Source: Utricularia gibba (Eukaryota; Streptophyta; Magnoliopsida; Lamiales; Lentibulariaceae). Taken from it: a DNA stretch of 25,689 nt. The translations under genes and the position numbers were made by a program. This document shows, piece after piece, positions 1 through 10,926 of this stretch; the first letter of the stretch is position 1; every line of letters starts with the position of its first letter. The notes under the pieces were generated by a model. That model made no database searches. It worked only from the letters and a program-made list of their open reading frames with translations, and had not been told where the DNA came from. The stretch covers positions 1-25,689 of the forward strand of contig NEEC01000128.1 of assembly GCA_002189035.1 (NCBI GenBank). Direction: 5' to 3'.

Positions 1-278
1 GATACACGGCAAAAAGAATCAAATAGCCACTAGAGACATGGTGTATGGGAATGGTGCATCAAGAATCAGAAGTATCATGGCAACTAATTGAATCAATCAA
101 CAGCCAAAACATATGGTGTCAAACTTCATCGGATATGCGATCAAGATGGAAAAAAGTCACATGTTACATCATGAATTTCGTGGCATCACTTATCCCAACA
201 CTTTATACTCAGGTATGCGTAAATATTTATTTTAAACAAATCCGGTGCACGTGTGATTTTTAGGCTGCACCCCGAATG

Positions 279-300
279 GTGATGCGCAATGAAATGACTA
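279..300 (+). other. Invariant box 2 of the monomer (first copy)
   Basis: The block gtgatgcgcaatgaaatg followed by acta is retained in nearly all units, including remnants such as 17, 23, 25a, 26 and 36. It is lost in unit 25b and carries a one-base insertion in unit 37. No known function recognised. Confidence 0.55.
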
Positions 301-455
301 GGTCGCACATCCTGGTCCACGAAGCACCTCTTCCAAAACATGCAGATCCTAACTCTTCATAGCACACCATTGGGAAGCCCATTCGAGCTCCAAGTAGTAT
401 AATTTGGAGTTTCGTTTGTCCGATAACTGTGGACATATTAAAAACAAACCACAAC

Positions 456-474
456 GAAAAGTGTCTTACGTGTC
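456..474 (+). other. Invariant box 1 of the monomer (first copy)
   Basis: The 19-base word gaaaagtgtcttacgtgtc is unchanged in every unit I read, including the badly rearranged ones, except unit 36, where the region is deleted. It contains ACGTGTC, which matches the core of plant ABRE/G-box-like elements. A binding role is inference only. Confidence 0.6.
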
Positions 475-533
475 CTTCCTTGGTGGCTGCGTTTAAATAA
501 TGTGCTTCTCGTTCTCGAAATTGATGCAAACAA

Positions 534-1063
534 GATACACGGCAAAAGAATCAAATAGCCACTAGAGACATGGTGTAAGGGAATGGTGCATCAAGAATCA
601 GAAGTATCATAGCAACTAATTGCATCAATCAACAGCCAAAACATATGGTGTCAAACTTCATCGGATATGCGATCAAGATGGAAAAAAGTCACATGTTACA
701 TCATGAATTTCGTGGCATCACTTATCCCAACACTATTATACTCCAGGTACGCAAAATGTTTACTTTTAACGAATCCAGTGCACGTGTGATTTTTAGGCTG
801 CACCCGAATGGTGATGCGCAATGAAATGACTAGGTCGCACATCCTGGTCCACGAAGCACCTCTTCCAAAACATGCAGATCTAACTCTTCATAGCACACCA
901 TTGGGAAGCCCGATTCGAGCTCCAAGTAGTATAATTTGGAGTTTCGTTTGTCCGATAACTGTGGACATATTAAAAACAAACCACAACGAAAAGTGTCTTA
1001 CGTGTCCTTCCTTGGTGGCTGCGTTTAATATGTGCTTCTCGTTCTCGAAATTGATGCAAATGG
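534..1063 (+). repeat. Satellite unit 2 (form A, 530 bp)
   Basis: Full-length form A unit. It reads gtgtaaggg instead of gtgtatggg, atcatagc instead of atcatggc, and aattgcatc instead of aattgaatc. The C-run before gaatgg is three long, and the linker is tgg. Confidence 0.95.
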
Positions 1064-1595
1064 GATACACGGCAAAAGAATCAAATAGCCACTAGAGACA
1101 TGGTGTAAGGGAATGGTGCATCAAGAATCAGAAGTATCATAGCAACTAATTGCATCAATCAACAGCCAAAACATGGTGTCAAACTTCATCGGATATGCGA
1201 TCAAGATGGAAAAAAGTCACATGTTACATCATGAATTTCGTGGCATCACTTATCCCAACACTATTATACTCCAGGTACGCAAAAATGTTTACTTTTAACG
1301 AATCCAGTGCACGTGTGATTTTTAGGCTGCACCCCGAATGGTGATGCGCAATGAAATGACTAGGTCGCACATCCTGGTCCACGAAGCACCTCTTCCAAAT
1401 CATGCAGATCCTAACTCTTCATAGCACACCATTGGGAAGCCCGATTCGAGCTCCAAGTAGTATAATTTGGAGTTTCGTTTGTCCGATAACTGTGGACATA
1501 TTAAAAACAAACCACAACGAAAAGTGTCTTACGTGTCCTTCCTTGGTGGCTGCGTTTAATATTGTGCTTCTCGTTCTCGAAATTGATGCAAACAA
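1064..1595 (+). repeat. Satellite unit 3 (form A, 532 bp)
   Basis: Full-length form A unit sharing gtgtaaggg, atcatagc and aattgcatc with unit 2, so the two look like close sisters. It has lost two bases of the usual catatg (reads aaaacatggtg). Linker caa. Confidence 0.95.
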
Positions 1596-2130
1596 GATAC
1601 ACGGAAAAAAAGAATCAAATAGCCACTAGAGACATGGTGTATGGGAATGGTGCATCAAGAATCAGAAGTATCATGGCAACTAATTGAATCAATCAACAGC
1701 CAAAACATATGGTGTCAAACTTCATCGGATATGCGATCAAGATGGAAAAAAGTCACATGTTACATCATGAATTTCGTGGCATCACTTATCCCAACACTAT
1801 TATACACCAGGTACGCAAAAATGTTTACTTTTAACGAATCCAGTGCACGTGTGATTTTTAGGCTGCACCCCGAATGGTGATGCGCAATGAAATGACTATG
1901 TCGCACATCCTGGTCCACGAAGCACCTCTTCCAAAACATGCAGATCCTAACTCTTCATAGCACACCATTGGGAAGCCCGATTCGAGCTCCAAGTAGTATA
2001 ATTTGGAGTTCGTTTGTCCGATAACTGTGGACATATTAAAAACAAACCACAACGAAAAGTGTCTTACGTGTCCTTCCTTGGTGGCTGCGTTTAATATTGT
2101 GCTTCTCGTTCTCGAAATTGATGCAAACAA
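1596..2130 (+). repeat. Satellite unit 4 (form A, 535 bp)
   Basis: Full-length form A unit with an expanded A-run after the start word (ggaaaaaaagaatc), the ttatacaccagg variant shared with unit 5, and actatgtcgc. Linker caa. Confidence 0.95.
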
Positions 2131-2657
2131 GATACACGGCAAAAGAATCAAATAGCCACTAGAGACATGGTGTAGGGAATGGTGCATCAAGAATCAGAAG
2201 TATCATGGCAACTAATTGCATCAATCAACAGCCAAAACATATGGTGTCAAACTTCATCGGATATGCGATCAAGATGGAAAAAAGTCACATGTTACATCAT
2301 GAATTTCGTGGCATCACTTATCCCAACACTATTATACACCAGGTACGCAAAATGTTTACTTTTAACGAATCCAGTGCACGTGTGATTTTTAGGCTGCACC
2401 CGAATGGTGATGCGCAATGAAATGACTATGTCGCACATCCTGGTCACGAAGCACCTCTTCCAAAACATGCAGATCCTAACTCTTCATAGCACACCATTGG
2501 GAAGCCCGATTCGAGCTCCAAGTAGTATAATTTGGAGTTTCGTTTGTCCGATAACTGTGGACATATTAAAACAAACCACAACGAAAAGTGTCTTACGTGT
2601 CCTTCCTTGGTGGCTGCGTTTAATATTGTGCTTCTCGTTCTCGAAATTGATGCAAAA
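2131..2657 (+). repeat. Satellite unit 5 (form A, 527 bp)
   Basis: Form A unit with several one-base losses: gtgtaggg, ctggtcacg, ttaaaacaaac. It shares ttatacaccagg and actatgtcgc with unit 4. Linker is a single a. Confidence 0.95.
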
Positions 2658-3189
2658 GATACACGGCAAAAGAATCAAATAGCCACTAGAGACATGGTGT
2701 ATGGGAATGGTGCATCAAGAATCAGAAGTATCATGGCAACTAATTGAATCAATCAACAGCCAAAACATATGGTGTCAAACTTCATCGGATATGCGATCAA
2801 GATGGAAAAAAGTCACATGTTACATCATGAATTTCGTGGCATCACTTATCCCAACACTATTATACTCAGGTACGCAAAAATGTTTACTTTTAACGAATCC
2901 AGTGCACGTGTGATTTTTAGGCTGCACCCCGAATGGTGATGCGCAATGAAATGACTAGTCGCACATCCTGGTCCACGAAGCACCTCTTCCAAAACATGCA
3001 GATCCTAACTCTTCATAGCACACCATTGGGAAGCCCGATTCGAGCTCCAAGTAGTATAATTTGGAGTTTCGTTTGTCCGATAACTGTGGACATATTAAAA
3101 ACAAACCACAACGAAAAGTGTCTTACGTGTCCTTCCTTGGTGGCTGCGTTTAATAATGTGCTTCTCGTTCTCGAAATTGATGCAAATGG
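2658..3189 (+). repeat. Satellite unit 6 (form A, 532 bp)
   Basis: Regular form A unit with ttatactcagg (one C fewer), actagtcgc and tttaataatgtgc. Linker tgg. Confidence 0.95.
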
Positions 3190-3719
3190 GATACACGGCA
3201 AAAGAATCAAATAGCCACTAGAGACATGGTGTATGGGAATGGTGCATCAAGAATCAGAAGTATCATGGCAACTAATTGAATCAATCAACAGCCAAAACAT
3301 ATGGTGTCAAACTTCATCGGATATGCGATCAAGATGGAAAAAAGTCACATGTTACATCATGAATTTCGTGGCATCACTTATCCCAACACTATTATACTCA
3401 GGTACGCAAAAATGTTTATTTTTAACGAATCCAGTGCACGTGTGATTTTTAGGCTGCACCCCGAATGGTGATGCGCAATGAAATGACTAGTCGCACATCC
3501 TGGTCCACGAAGCACCTCTTCCAAAACATGCAGATCCTAACTCTTCATAGCACACCATTGGGAAGCCCGATTCGAGCTCCAAGTAGTATAATTTGGAGTT
3601 TCGTTTGTCCGATAACTGTGGACATATTAAAAACAAACCACAACGAAAAGTGTCTTACGTGTCCTTCCTTGGTGGCTGCGTTTAATATTGTGCTTCTCGT
3701 TCTCGAAATTGATGCAAAA
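3190..3719 (+). repeat. Satellite unit 7 (form A, 530 bp)
   Basis: Regular form A unit, very like unit 6 (ttatactcagg, actagtcgc) but with atgtttatttttaacg, one of the transitions of the AT-rich variant block. Linker a. Confidence 0.95.
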
Positions 3720-4253
3720 GATACACGGCAAAAGAATCAAATAGCCACTAGAGACATGGTGTATGGGAATGGTGCATCAAGAATCAGAAGTATCATAGCA
3801 ACTAATTGAATCAATCAACAGCCAAAACATATGGTGTCAAACTTCATCGGATATGCGATCAAGATGGAAAAAAGTCACATGTTACATCATGAATTTCGTG
3901 GCATCACTTATCCCAACACTATTATACTCCAGGTACGCAAAAATGTTTACTTTTAACGAATCCAGTGCACGTGTGATTTTTAGGCTGCACCCCGAATGGT
4001 GATGCGCAATGAAATGACTAGGTCGCACATCCTGGTCCACGAAGCACCTCTTCCAAAACATGCAGATCCTAACTCTTCATAGCACACCATTGGGAAGCCC
4101 GATTCGAGCTCCAAGTAGTATAATTTGGAGTTTCGTTTGTCCGATAACTGTGGACATATTAAAAACAAACCACAACGAAAAGTGTCTTACGTGTCCTTCC
4201 TTGGTGGCTGCGTTTAATATTGTGCTTCTCGTTCTCGAAATTGATGCAAACAA
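3720..4253 (+). repeat. Satellite unit 8 (form A, 534 bp, near-consensus)
   Basis: A clean, full-length form A unit that serves as a reference for the left half: ttatactccagg, acgcaaaaatgtttac, cacccc, actaggtcgc, gatcctaac, linker caa. It has atcatagc where most A units have atcatggc. Confidence 0.95.
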
Positions 4254-4776
4254 GATACACGGCAAAAGAATCAAATAGCCACTAGAGACATGGTGTATGG
4301 GAATGGTGCATCAAGAATCAGAAGTATCATGGCAACTAATTGAATCAATCAACAGCCAAAACATATGGTGTCAAACTTCATCGGATATGCGATCAAGATG
4401 GAAAAAAGTCACATGTTACATCATGAATTTCGTGGCATCACTTATCCCAACACTATTATACTCCAGGTACGCAAAAATGTTTACTTTTAACGAATCCAGT
4501 GCACGTGTGATTTTTAGGCTGCACCCCGAATGGTGATGCGCAATGAAATGACTAGTCGCACATCCTGGTCCACGAAGCACCTCTTCCAAAACATGCAGAT
4601 CCTAACGCACACCATTGGGAAGCCCGATTCGAGCTCCAAGTAGTATAATTTGGAGTTTCGTTTGTCCGATAACTGTGGACATATTAAAAACAAACCACAA
4701 CGAAAAGTGTCTTACGTGTCCTTCCTTGGTGGCTGCGTTTAATATTGTGCTTCTCGTTCTCGAAATTGATGCAAAA
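4254..4776 (+). repeat. Satellite unit 9 (form A, 523 bp)
   Basis: Form A unit with a 9-base deletion near 4606, where gatcctaac joins directly to gcacacc. Otherwise regular. Linker a. Confidence 0.95.
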
Positions 4777-5306
4777 GATACACGGCAAAAGAATCAAATA
4801 GCCACTAGAGACATGGTGTATGGGAATGGTGCATCAAGAATCAGAAGTATCATGCAACTAATTGAATCAATCAACAGCCAAAATATGGTGTCAAACTTCA
4901 TCGGATATGCGATCAAGATGGAAAAAAGTCACATGTTACATCATGAATTTCGTGGCATCACTTATCCCAACACTATTATACTCAGGTATGCAAAAATATT
5001 TATTTTTAACAAATCCAGTGCACGTGTGATTTTTAGGCTGCACCCCGAATGGTGATGCGCAATGAAATGACTATGTCGCACATCCTGGTCCACGAAGCAC
5101 CTCTTCCAAAACATGCAGATCCTAACTCTTCATAGCACACCATTGGGAAGCCCGATTCGAGCTCCAAGTAGTATAATTTGGAGTTTCGTTTGTCCGATAA
5201 CTGTGGACATATTAAAAACAAACCACAACGAAAAGTGTCTTACGTGTCCTTCCTTGGTGGCTGCGTTTAATATTGTGCTTCTCGTTCTCGAAATTGATGC
5301 AAACAA
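4777..5306 (+). repeat. Satellite unit 10 (form A, 530 bp)
   Basis: Form A unit carrying the AT-rich variant block at about 4981-5020 (ggtatgc, aaatatttat, taacaaatcc). Also ccaaaatatgg (two bases lost) and atcatgcaac. Linker caa. Confidence 0.95.
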
Positions 5307-5835
5307 GATACACGGCAAAAGAATCAAATAGCCACTAGAGACATGGTGTATGGGAATGGTGCATCAAGAATCAGAAGTATCATGCAACTAATTGAATCAA
5401 TCAACAGCCAAAACATATGGTGTCAAACTTCATCGGATATGCGATCAAGATGGAAAAAAGTCACATGTTACATCATGAATTTCGTGGCATCACTTATCCC
5501 AACACTATTATACTCAGGTACGCAAAAATGTTTACTTTTAACGAATCCAGTGCACGTGTGATTTTTAGGCTGCACCCCGAATGGTGATGCGCAATGAAAT
5601 GACTAGGTCGCACATCCTGGTCCACGAAGCACCTCTTCCAAAACATGCAGATCCTAACTCTTCATAGCACACCATTGGGAAGCCCGATTCGAGCTCCAAG
5701 TAGTATAATTTGGAGTTTCGTTTGTCCGATAACTGTGGACATATTAAAAACAAACCACAACGAAAAGTGTCTTACGTGTCCTTCCTTGGTGGCTGCGTTT
5801 AATATTGTGCTTCTCGTTCTCGAAATTGATGCAAA
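5307..5835 (+). repeat. Satellite unit 11 (form A, 529 bp)
   Basis: Regular form A unit with atcatgcaac, shared with units 10 and 12, and ttatactcagg. The boundary with the next unit is shortened (gcaaacatac). Confidence 0.95.
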
Positions 5836-6366
5836 CATACACGGCAAAAGAATCAAATAGCCACTAGAGACATGGTGTATGGGAATGGTGCATCAAGAAT
5901 CAGAAGTATCATGCAACTAATTGAATCAATCAACAGCCAAAACATATGGTGTCAAACTTCATCGGATATGCGATCAAGATGGAAAAAAGTCACATGTTAC
6001 ATCATGAATTTCGTGGCATCACTTATCCCAACACTATTATACTCCAGGTACGCAAAAATGTTTACTTTTAACGAATCCAGTGCACGTGTGATTTTTAGGC
6101 TGCACCCCGAATGGTGATGCGCAATGAAATGACTAGGTCGCACATCCTGGTCCACGAAGCACCTCTTCCAAAACATGCAGATCCTAACTCTTCATAGCAC
6201 ACCATTGGGAAGCCCGATTCGAGCTCCAAGTAGTATAATTTGGAGTTTCGTTTGTCCGATAACTGTGGACATATTAAAAACAAACCACAACGAAAAGTGT
6301 CTTACGTGTCCTTCCTTGGTGGCTGCGTTTAATATTGTGCTTCTCGTTCTCGAAATTGATGCAAAA
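5836..6366 (+). repeat. Satellite unit 12 (form A, 531 bp)
   Basis: Regular form A unit whose start word reads catacacgg because of the shortened junction. It has atcatgcaac, actaggtcgc and linker a. Confidence 0.95.
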
Positions 6367-6899
6367 GATACACGGCAAAAGAATCAAATAGCCACTAGAG
6401 ACATGGTGTATGGGAATGGTGCATCAAGAATCAGAAGTATCATGGCAACTAATTGAATCAATCAACAGCCAAAACATATGGTGTCAAACTTCATCGGATA
6501 TGCGATCAAGATGGAAAAAAGTCACATGTTACATCATGAATTTCGTGGCATCACTTATCCCAACACTATTATACTCCAGGTACGCAAAAATGTTTACTTT
6601 TAACGAATCCAGTGCACGTGTGATTTTTAGGCTGCACCCCGAATGGTGATGCGCAATGAAATGACTAGGTCGCACATCCTGGTCCACGAAGCACCTCTTC
6701 CAAAACATGCAGATCCTAACTCTTCATAGCACACCATTGGGAAGCCCGATTCGAGCTCCAAGTAGTATAATTTGGAGTTTCGTTTGTCCGATAACTGTGG
6801 ACATATTAAAAACAAACCACAACGAAAAGTGTCTTACGTGTCCTTCCTTGGTGGCTGCGTTTAATATTGTGCTTCTCGTTCTCGAAATTGATGCAACAA
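6367..6899 (+). repeat. Satellite unit 13 (form A, 533 bp)
   Basis: Clean form A unit (ttatactccagg, cacccc, actaggtcgc). The final word lacks one A (gatgcaacaag). Confidence 0.95.
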
Positions 6900-7433
6900 G
6901 ATACACGGCAAAAGAATCAAATAGCCACTAGAGACATGGTGTATGGGAATGGTGCATCAAGAATCAGAAGTATCATGGCAACTAATTGAATCAATCAACA
7001 GCCAAAACATATGGTGTCAAACTTCATCGGATATGCGATCAAGATGGAAAAAAGTCACATGTTACATCATGAATTTCGTGGCATCACTTATCCCAACACT
7101 ATTATACTCCAGGTACGCAAAAATGTTTACTTTTAACGAATCCAGTGCACGTGTGATTTTTAGGCTGCACCCCGAATGGTGATGCGCAATGAAATGACTA
7201 TGTCGCACATCCTGGTCCACGAAGCACCTCTTCCAAAACATGCAGATCCTAACTCTTCATAGCACACCATTGGGAAGCCCGATTCGAGCTCCAAGTAGTA
7301 TAATTTGGAGTTTCGTTTGTCCGATAACTGTGGACATATTAAAAACAAACCACAACGAAAAGTGTCTTACGTGTCCTTCCTTGGTGGCTGCGTTTAATAT
7401 TGTGCTTCTCGTTCTCGAAATTGATGCAAACAA
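6900..7433 (+). repeat. Satellite unit 14 (form A, 534 bp)
   Basis: Clean full-length form A unit differing from unit 13 mainly by actatgtcgc. Linker caa. Confidence 0.95.
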
Positions 7434-7965
7434 GATACACGGCAAAAGAATCAAATAGCCACTAGAGACATGGTGTATGGGAATGGTGCATCAAGAATCA
7501 GAAGTATCATGGCAACTAATTGAATCAATCAACAGCCAAAACATATGGTGTCAAACTTCATCGGATATGCGATCAAGATGGAAAAAAGTCACATGTTACA
7601 TCATGAATTTCGTGGCATCACTTATCCCAACACTGTTGTATACTCAGGTATGCAAAATTTATTTTTAACAAATCCGGTGCACGTGTGATTTTTAGGCTGC
7701 ACCCCGAATGGTGATGCGCAATGAAATGACTAGGTCGCACATCCTGGTCCACGAAGCACCTCTTCCAAAACATGCAGATCCTAACTCTTCATAGCACACC
7801 ATTGGGAAGCCCGATTCGAGCTCCAAGTAGTATAATTTGGAGTTTCGTTTGTCCGATAACTGTGGACATATTAAAAACAAACCACAACGAAAAGTGTCTT
7901 ACGTGTCCTTCCTTGGTGGCTGCGTTTAATATTGTGCTTCTCGTTCTCGAAATTGATGCAAACAA
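7434..7965 (+). repeat. Satellite unit 15 (form A, 532 bp)
   Basis: Form A unit with the AT-rich variant block at about 7633-7680 (cactgttgtatactc, ggtatgc, taacaaatccggtgc), closest to unit 1 in sharing aatccggtgc. Linker caa. Confidence 0.95.
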
Positions 7966-8470
7966 GATACACGGCAAAAGAATCAAATAGCCACTAGAGA
8001 CATGGTGTATGGGAATGGTGCATCAAGAATCAGAAGTATCATGGCAACTAATTGAATCAATCAACAGCCAAAACATATGGTGTCAAACTTCATCGGATAT
8101 GCGATCAAGATGGAAAAAAGTCACATGTTACATCATGAATTTCGTGGCATCACTTATCCCAACACTATTATACTCCAGGTACGCAAAAATGTTTACTTTT
8201 AACGAATCCAGTGCACGTGTGATTTTTAGGCTGCACCCCGAATGGTGATGCGCAATGAAATGACTAGTCGCACATCCTGGTCCACGAAGCACCTCTTCCA
8301 AAACATGCAGATCCTAACTCTTCATAGCACACCATTGGGAAGCCCGATTCGAGCTCCAAGTAGTATAATTTGGAGTTTCGTTTGTCCGATAACTGTGGAC
8401 ATATTAAAAACAAACCACGAAAAGTGTCTTACGTGTCCTTCCTTGGTGGCTGCGTTTAATAAAATTGATG
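7966..8470 (+). repeat. Satellite unit 16 (form A, 505 bp, truncated 3' end)
   Basis: Normal to about 8460, then the block ttgtgcttctcgttctcg is missing (reads tttaataaaattgatg). The end of the unit and the next start word are also lost (gatgcttcaaatagcc). The same junction recurs in unit 24. Three bases are lost in the aaccacaacg block. Confidence 0.85.
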
Positions 8471-8855
8471 CTTCAAATAGCCACTAGAGACATGGTCATC
8501 AAGAATCAGAAGTATCATGGCAACTAATTGCAATCAACAGCCAAAACATATGGTGTCAAACTTCATCGGATATGCGATCAAGATTCACATGTTACATCAT
8601 GAATTTCGTGGCATCACTTATCCCAGTGTCCGACGTCTGTGGTGATGCGCAATGAAATGACTAACAACGAAGCAAAAACATGCAGGCACACCATTGGGAA
8701 GCCCGATTCGAGCTCCAAGTAGTATAATTTGGAGTTTCGTTTGTCCTAACTGTGGACATATTAAAAACAAACCACAACGAAAAGTGTCTTACGTGTCCTT
8801 CCTTGGTGGCTGCGTTTAATATTGTGCTTCTCGTTCTCGAAATTGATGCAAACAA
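8471..8855 (+). repeat. Satellite unit 17 (degenerate, 385 bp)
   Basis: Heavily shortened unit. The A6 tract word is gone (gatcaagattcacatg), about 75 bp around the cagtgcacgtg block are replaced by a short novel stretch (cagtgtccgacgtctg), and gcag is joined to gcacacc, a junction also found in units 22 and 26. The last 110 bp are normal form A. Confidence 0.85.
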
Positions 8856-9386
8856 GATACACGGCAAAAGAATCAAATAGCCACTAGAGACATGGTGTAT
8901 GGGAATGGTGCATCAAGAATCAGAAGTATCATGGCAACTAATTGCATCAATCAACAGCCAAAACATATGGTGTCAAACTTCATCGGATATGCGATCAAGA
9001 TGGAAAAAAGTCACATGTTACATCATGAATTTCGTGGCATCACTTATCCCAACACTATTATACTCCAGGTACGCAAAAATGTTTACTTTTAACGAATCCA
9101 GTGCACGTGTGATTTTTAGGCTGCACCCCGAATGGTGATGCGCAATGAAATGACTAGGTCGCACATCCTGGTCCACGAAGCACCTCTTCCAAAACATGCA
9201 GATCCTAACTCTTCATAGCACACCATTGGGAAGCCCGATTCGAGCTCCAAGTAGTATAATTTGGAGTTTCGTTTGTCCGATAACTGTGGACATATTAAAA
9301 ACCAAACCACAACGAAAAGTGTCTTACGTGTCCTTCCGGTGGCTGCGTTTAATATTGAAAGCGTTCTCGAAATTGTGATGGCTTCG
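8856..9386 (+). repeat. Satellite unit 18 (form A, 531 bp, scrambled end)
   Basis: Regular form A until about 9300, then several small indels (ccttccggtgg, aatattgaaagcg, attgtgatggcttcgcact) that obscure the unit boundary; the boundary is approximate. Confidence 0.85.
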
Positions 9387-9895
9387 CACTACGGAAAAGA
9401 ATCAAATAGCCACTAGAGAGCTCTAGGTGTATGTGGACATGGTGCAAAGAATCAGATAGTCATCATAGCAACTCAAGAATTGGCAACTCAATCAACAGCC
9501 AAAACATATGGTGTCAAACTTCATCGGATATGCGATCAAGATGGAAAAAAGTCACATGTTACATCATGAATTTCGTGGCATCACTTATCCCAACACTATT
9601 ATACTCAGGTACGCACTTTTAACGAATCCAGTGCACGTGTGATTTTTAGGCTGCACCCGAATGGTGATGCGCAATGAAATGACTAGTCGCACATCCTGAC
9701 GAAGCACCTCTTCCAAAACATGCAGATCCTAACTCTTCATAGCACACCATTGGGAAGCCCGATTCGAGCTCCAAGTAGTATAATTTGGAGTTTCGTTTGT
9801 CCGATAACTGTGGACATATTAAAAACAAACCACAACGAAAAGTGTCTTACGTGTCCTTCCTTGGTGGCTGCGTTTAATAAAATTGATGCAAACAA
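9387..9895 (+). repeat. Satellite unit 19 (form A, 509 bp, scrambled start)
   Basis: The first 100 bp are rearranged: gagagctctaggtgtatg, and the word ggcaact appears in a partial duplicate. From about 9490 it is normal apart from short deletions (ggtacgcacttttaac, cctgacgaagc). It carries the tttaataaaattgatg deletion shared with units 16 and 24. Confidence 0.85.
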
Positions 9896-10396
9896 GATAC
9901 ACGGCAAAAGAATCAAATAGCCACTAGAGACATGGTGTATGGGAATGGTGCATCAAGAATCAGAAGTATCATGGCAACTAATTGAATCAATCAACAGCCA
10001 AAACATATGGTGTCAAACTTCATCGGATATGCGATCAAGATGGAAAAAAGTCACATGTTACATCATGAATTTCGTGGCATCACTTATCCCAACACTATTA
10101 TACTCCAGGTACGCAAAAATGTTTACTTTTAACGAATCCAGTGCACGTGTGATTTTTAGGCTGCACCCCGAATGGTGATGCGCAATGAAATGACTAGTCG
10201 CACATCCTGGTCCACGAAGCACCTCTTCCAAAACATGCAGATGTTTTCGAGCTCCAAGTAGTATAATTTGGAGTTTCGTTTGTCCGATAACTGTGGACAT
10301 ATTAAAAACAAACCACAACGAAAAGTGTCTTACGTGTCCTTCCTTGGTGGCTGCGTTTAATATTGTGCTTCTCGTTCTCGAAATTGATGCAAACAA
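9896..10396 (+). repeat. Satellite unit 20 (form A, 501 bp, internal deletion)
   Basis: Clean unit except for a net loss of about 31 bp near 10241, where gcagatg runs into ttttcgagctcc. Linker caa. Confidence 0.92.
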
Positions 10397-10926
10397 GATA
10401 CACGGCAAAAGAATCAAATAGCCACTAGAGACATGGTGTATGGGAATGGTGCATCAAGAATCAGAAGTATCATGGCAACTAATTGAATCAATCAACAGCC
10501 AAAACATATGGTGTCAAACTTCATCGGATATGCGATCAAGATGGAAAAAAGTCACATGTTACATCATGAATTTCGTGGCATCACTTATCCCAACACTATT
10601 ATACTCCAGGTACGCAAAATGTTTATTTTTAACGAATCCAGTGCACGTGTGATTTTTAGGCTGCACCCCGAATGGTGATGCGCAATGAAATGACTAGTCG
10701 CACATCCTGGTCCACGAAGCACCTCTTCCAAAACATGCAGATCCTAACTCTTCATAGCACACCATTGGGAAGCCCGATTCGAGCTCCAAGTAGTATAATT
10801 TGGAGTTTCGTTTGTCCGATAACTGTGGACATATTAAAAACAAACCACAACGAAAAGTGTCTTACGTGTCCTTCCTTGGTGGCTGCGTTTAATATTGTGC
10901 TTCTCGTTCTCGAAATTGATGCAAAA
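10397..10926 (+). repeat. Satellite unit 21 (form A, 530 bp)
   Basis: Regular form A unit with acgcaaaatgtttattttt and actagtcgc. Linker a. Confidence 0.95.

Larger units (their letters stand above)
1..533 (+). repeat. Satellite unit 1 (form A, 533 bp)
   Basis: Full-length form A unit ending with linker caa. It carries the AT-richer variant block around 201-245 (ggtatgc, aaatatttat, aacaaatccggtgc), also seen in units 10 and 15. One base is missing from the A word (agcccattcgag) and there is an extra A after the start word. Confidence 0.95.

Noticed and set aside
248-258. CACGTG palindrome (G-box/E-box) in each unit as a promoter element.
   Set aside because: A six-base palindrome carried along by the monomer, with no gene nearby, does not support a promoter call.
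104-360. Internal duplication inside the monomer, from ccaaaacat occurring twice about 227 bp apart.
   Set aside because: Similarity fades within about 25 bases and other word pairs give different offsets (atgcg pair ~147 bp), so no consistent subrepeat is supported by eye.
395-435. tttcgtttgtccgataac as a CENP-B-box-like motif.
   Set aside because: Only the leading TTCG fits. The internal A and the CGGG of the core are absent, and form B loses TTCG entirely.
4615-5055. 146-codon frame spanning two monomers.
   Set aside because: It stays open only because of the local linker length and two small deletions (atcatgcaac, ccaaaatatgg). Other units break the same frame, so there is no coding constraint.
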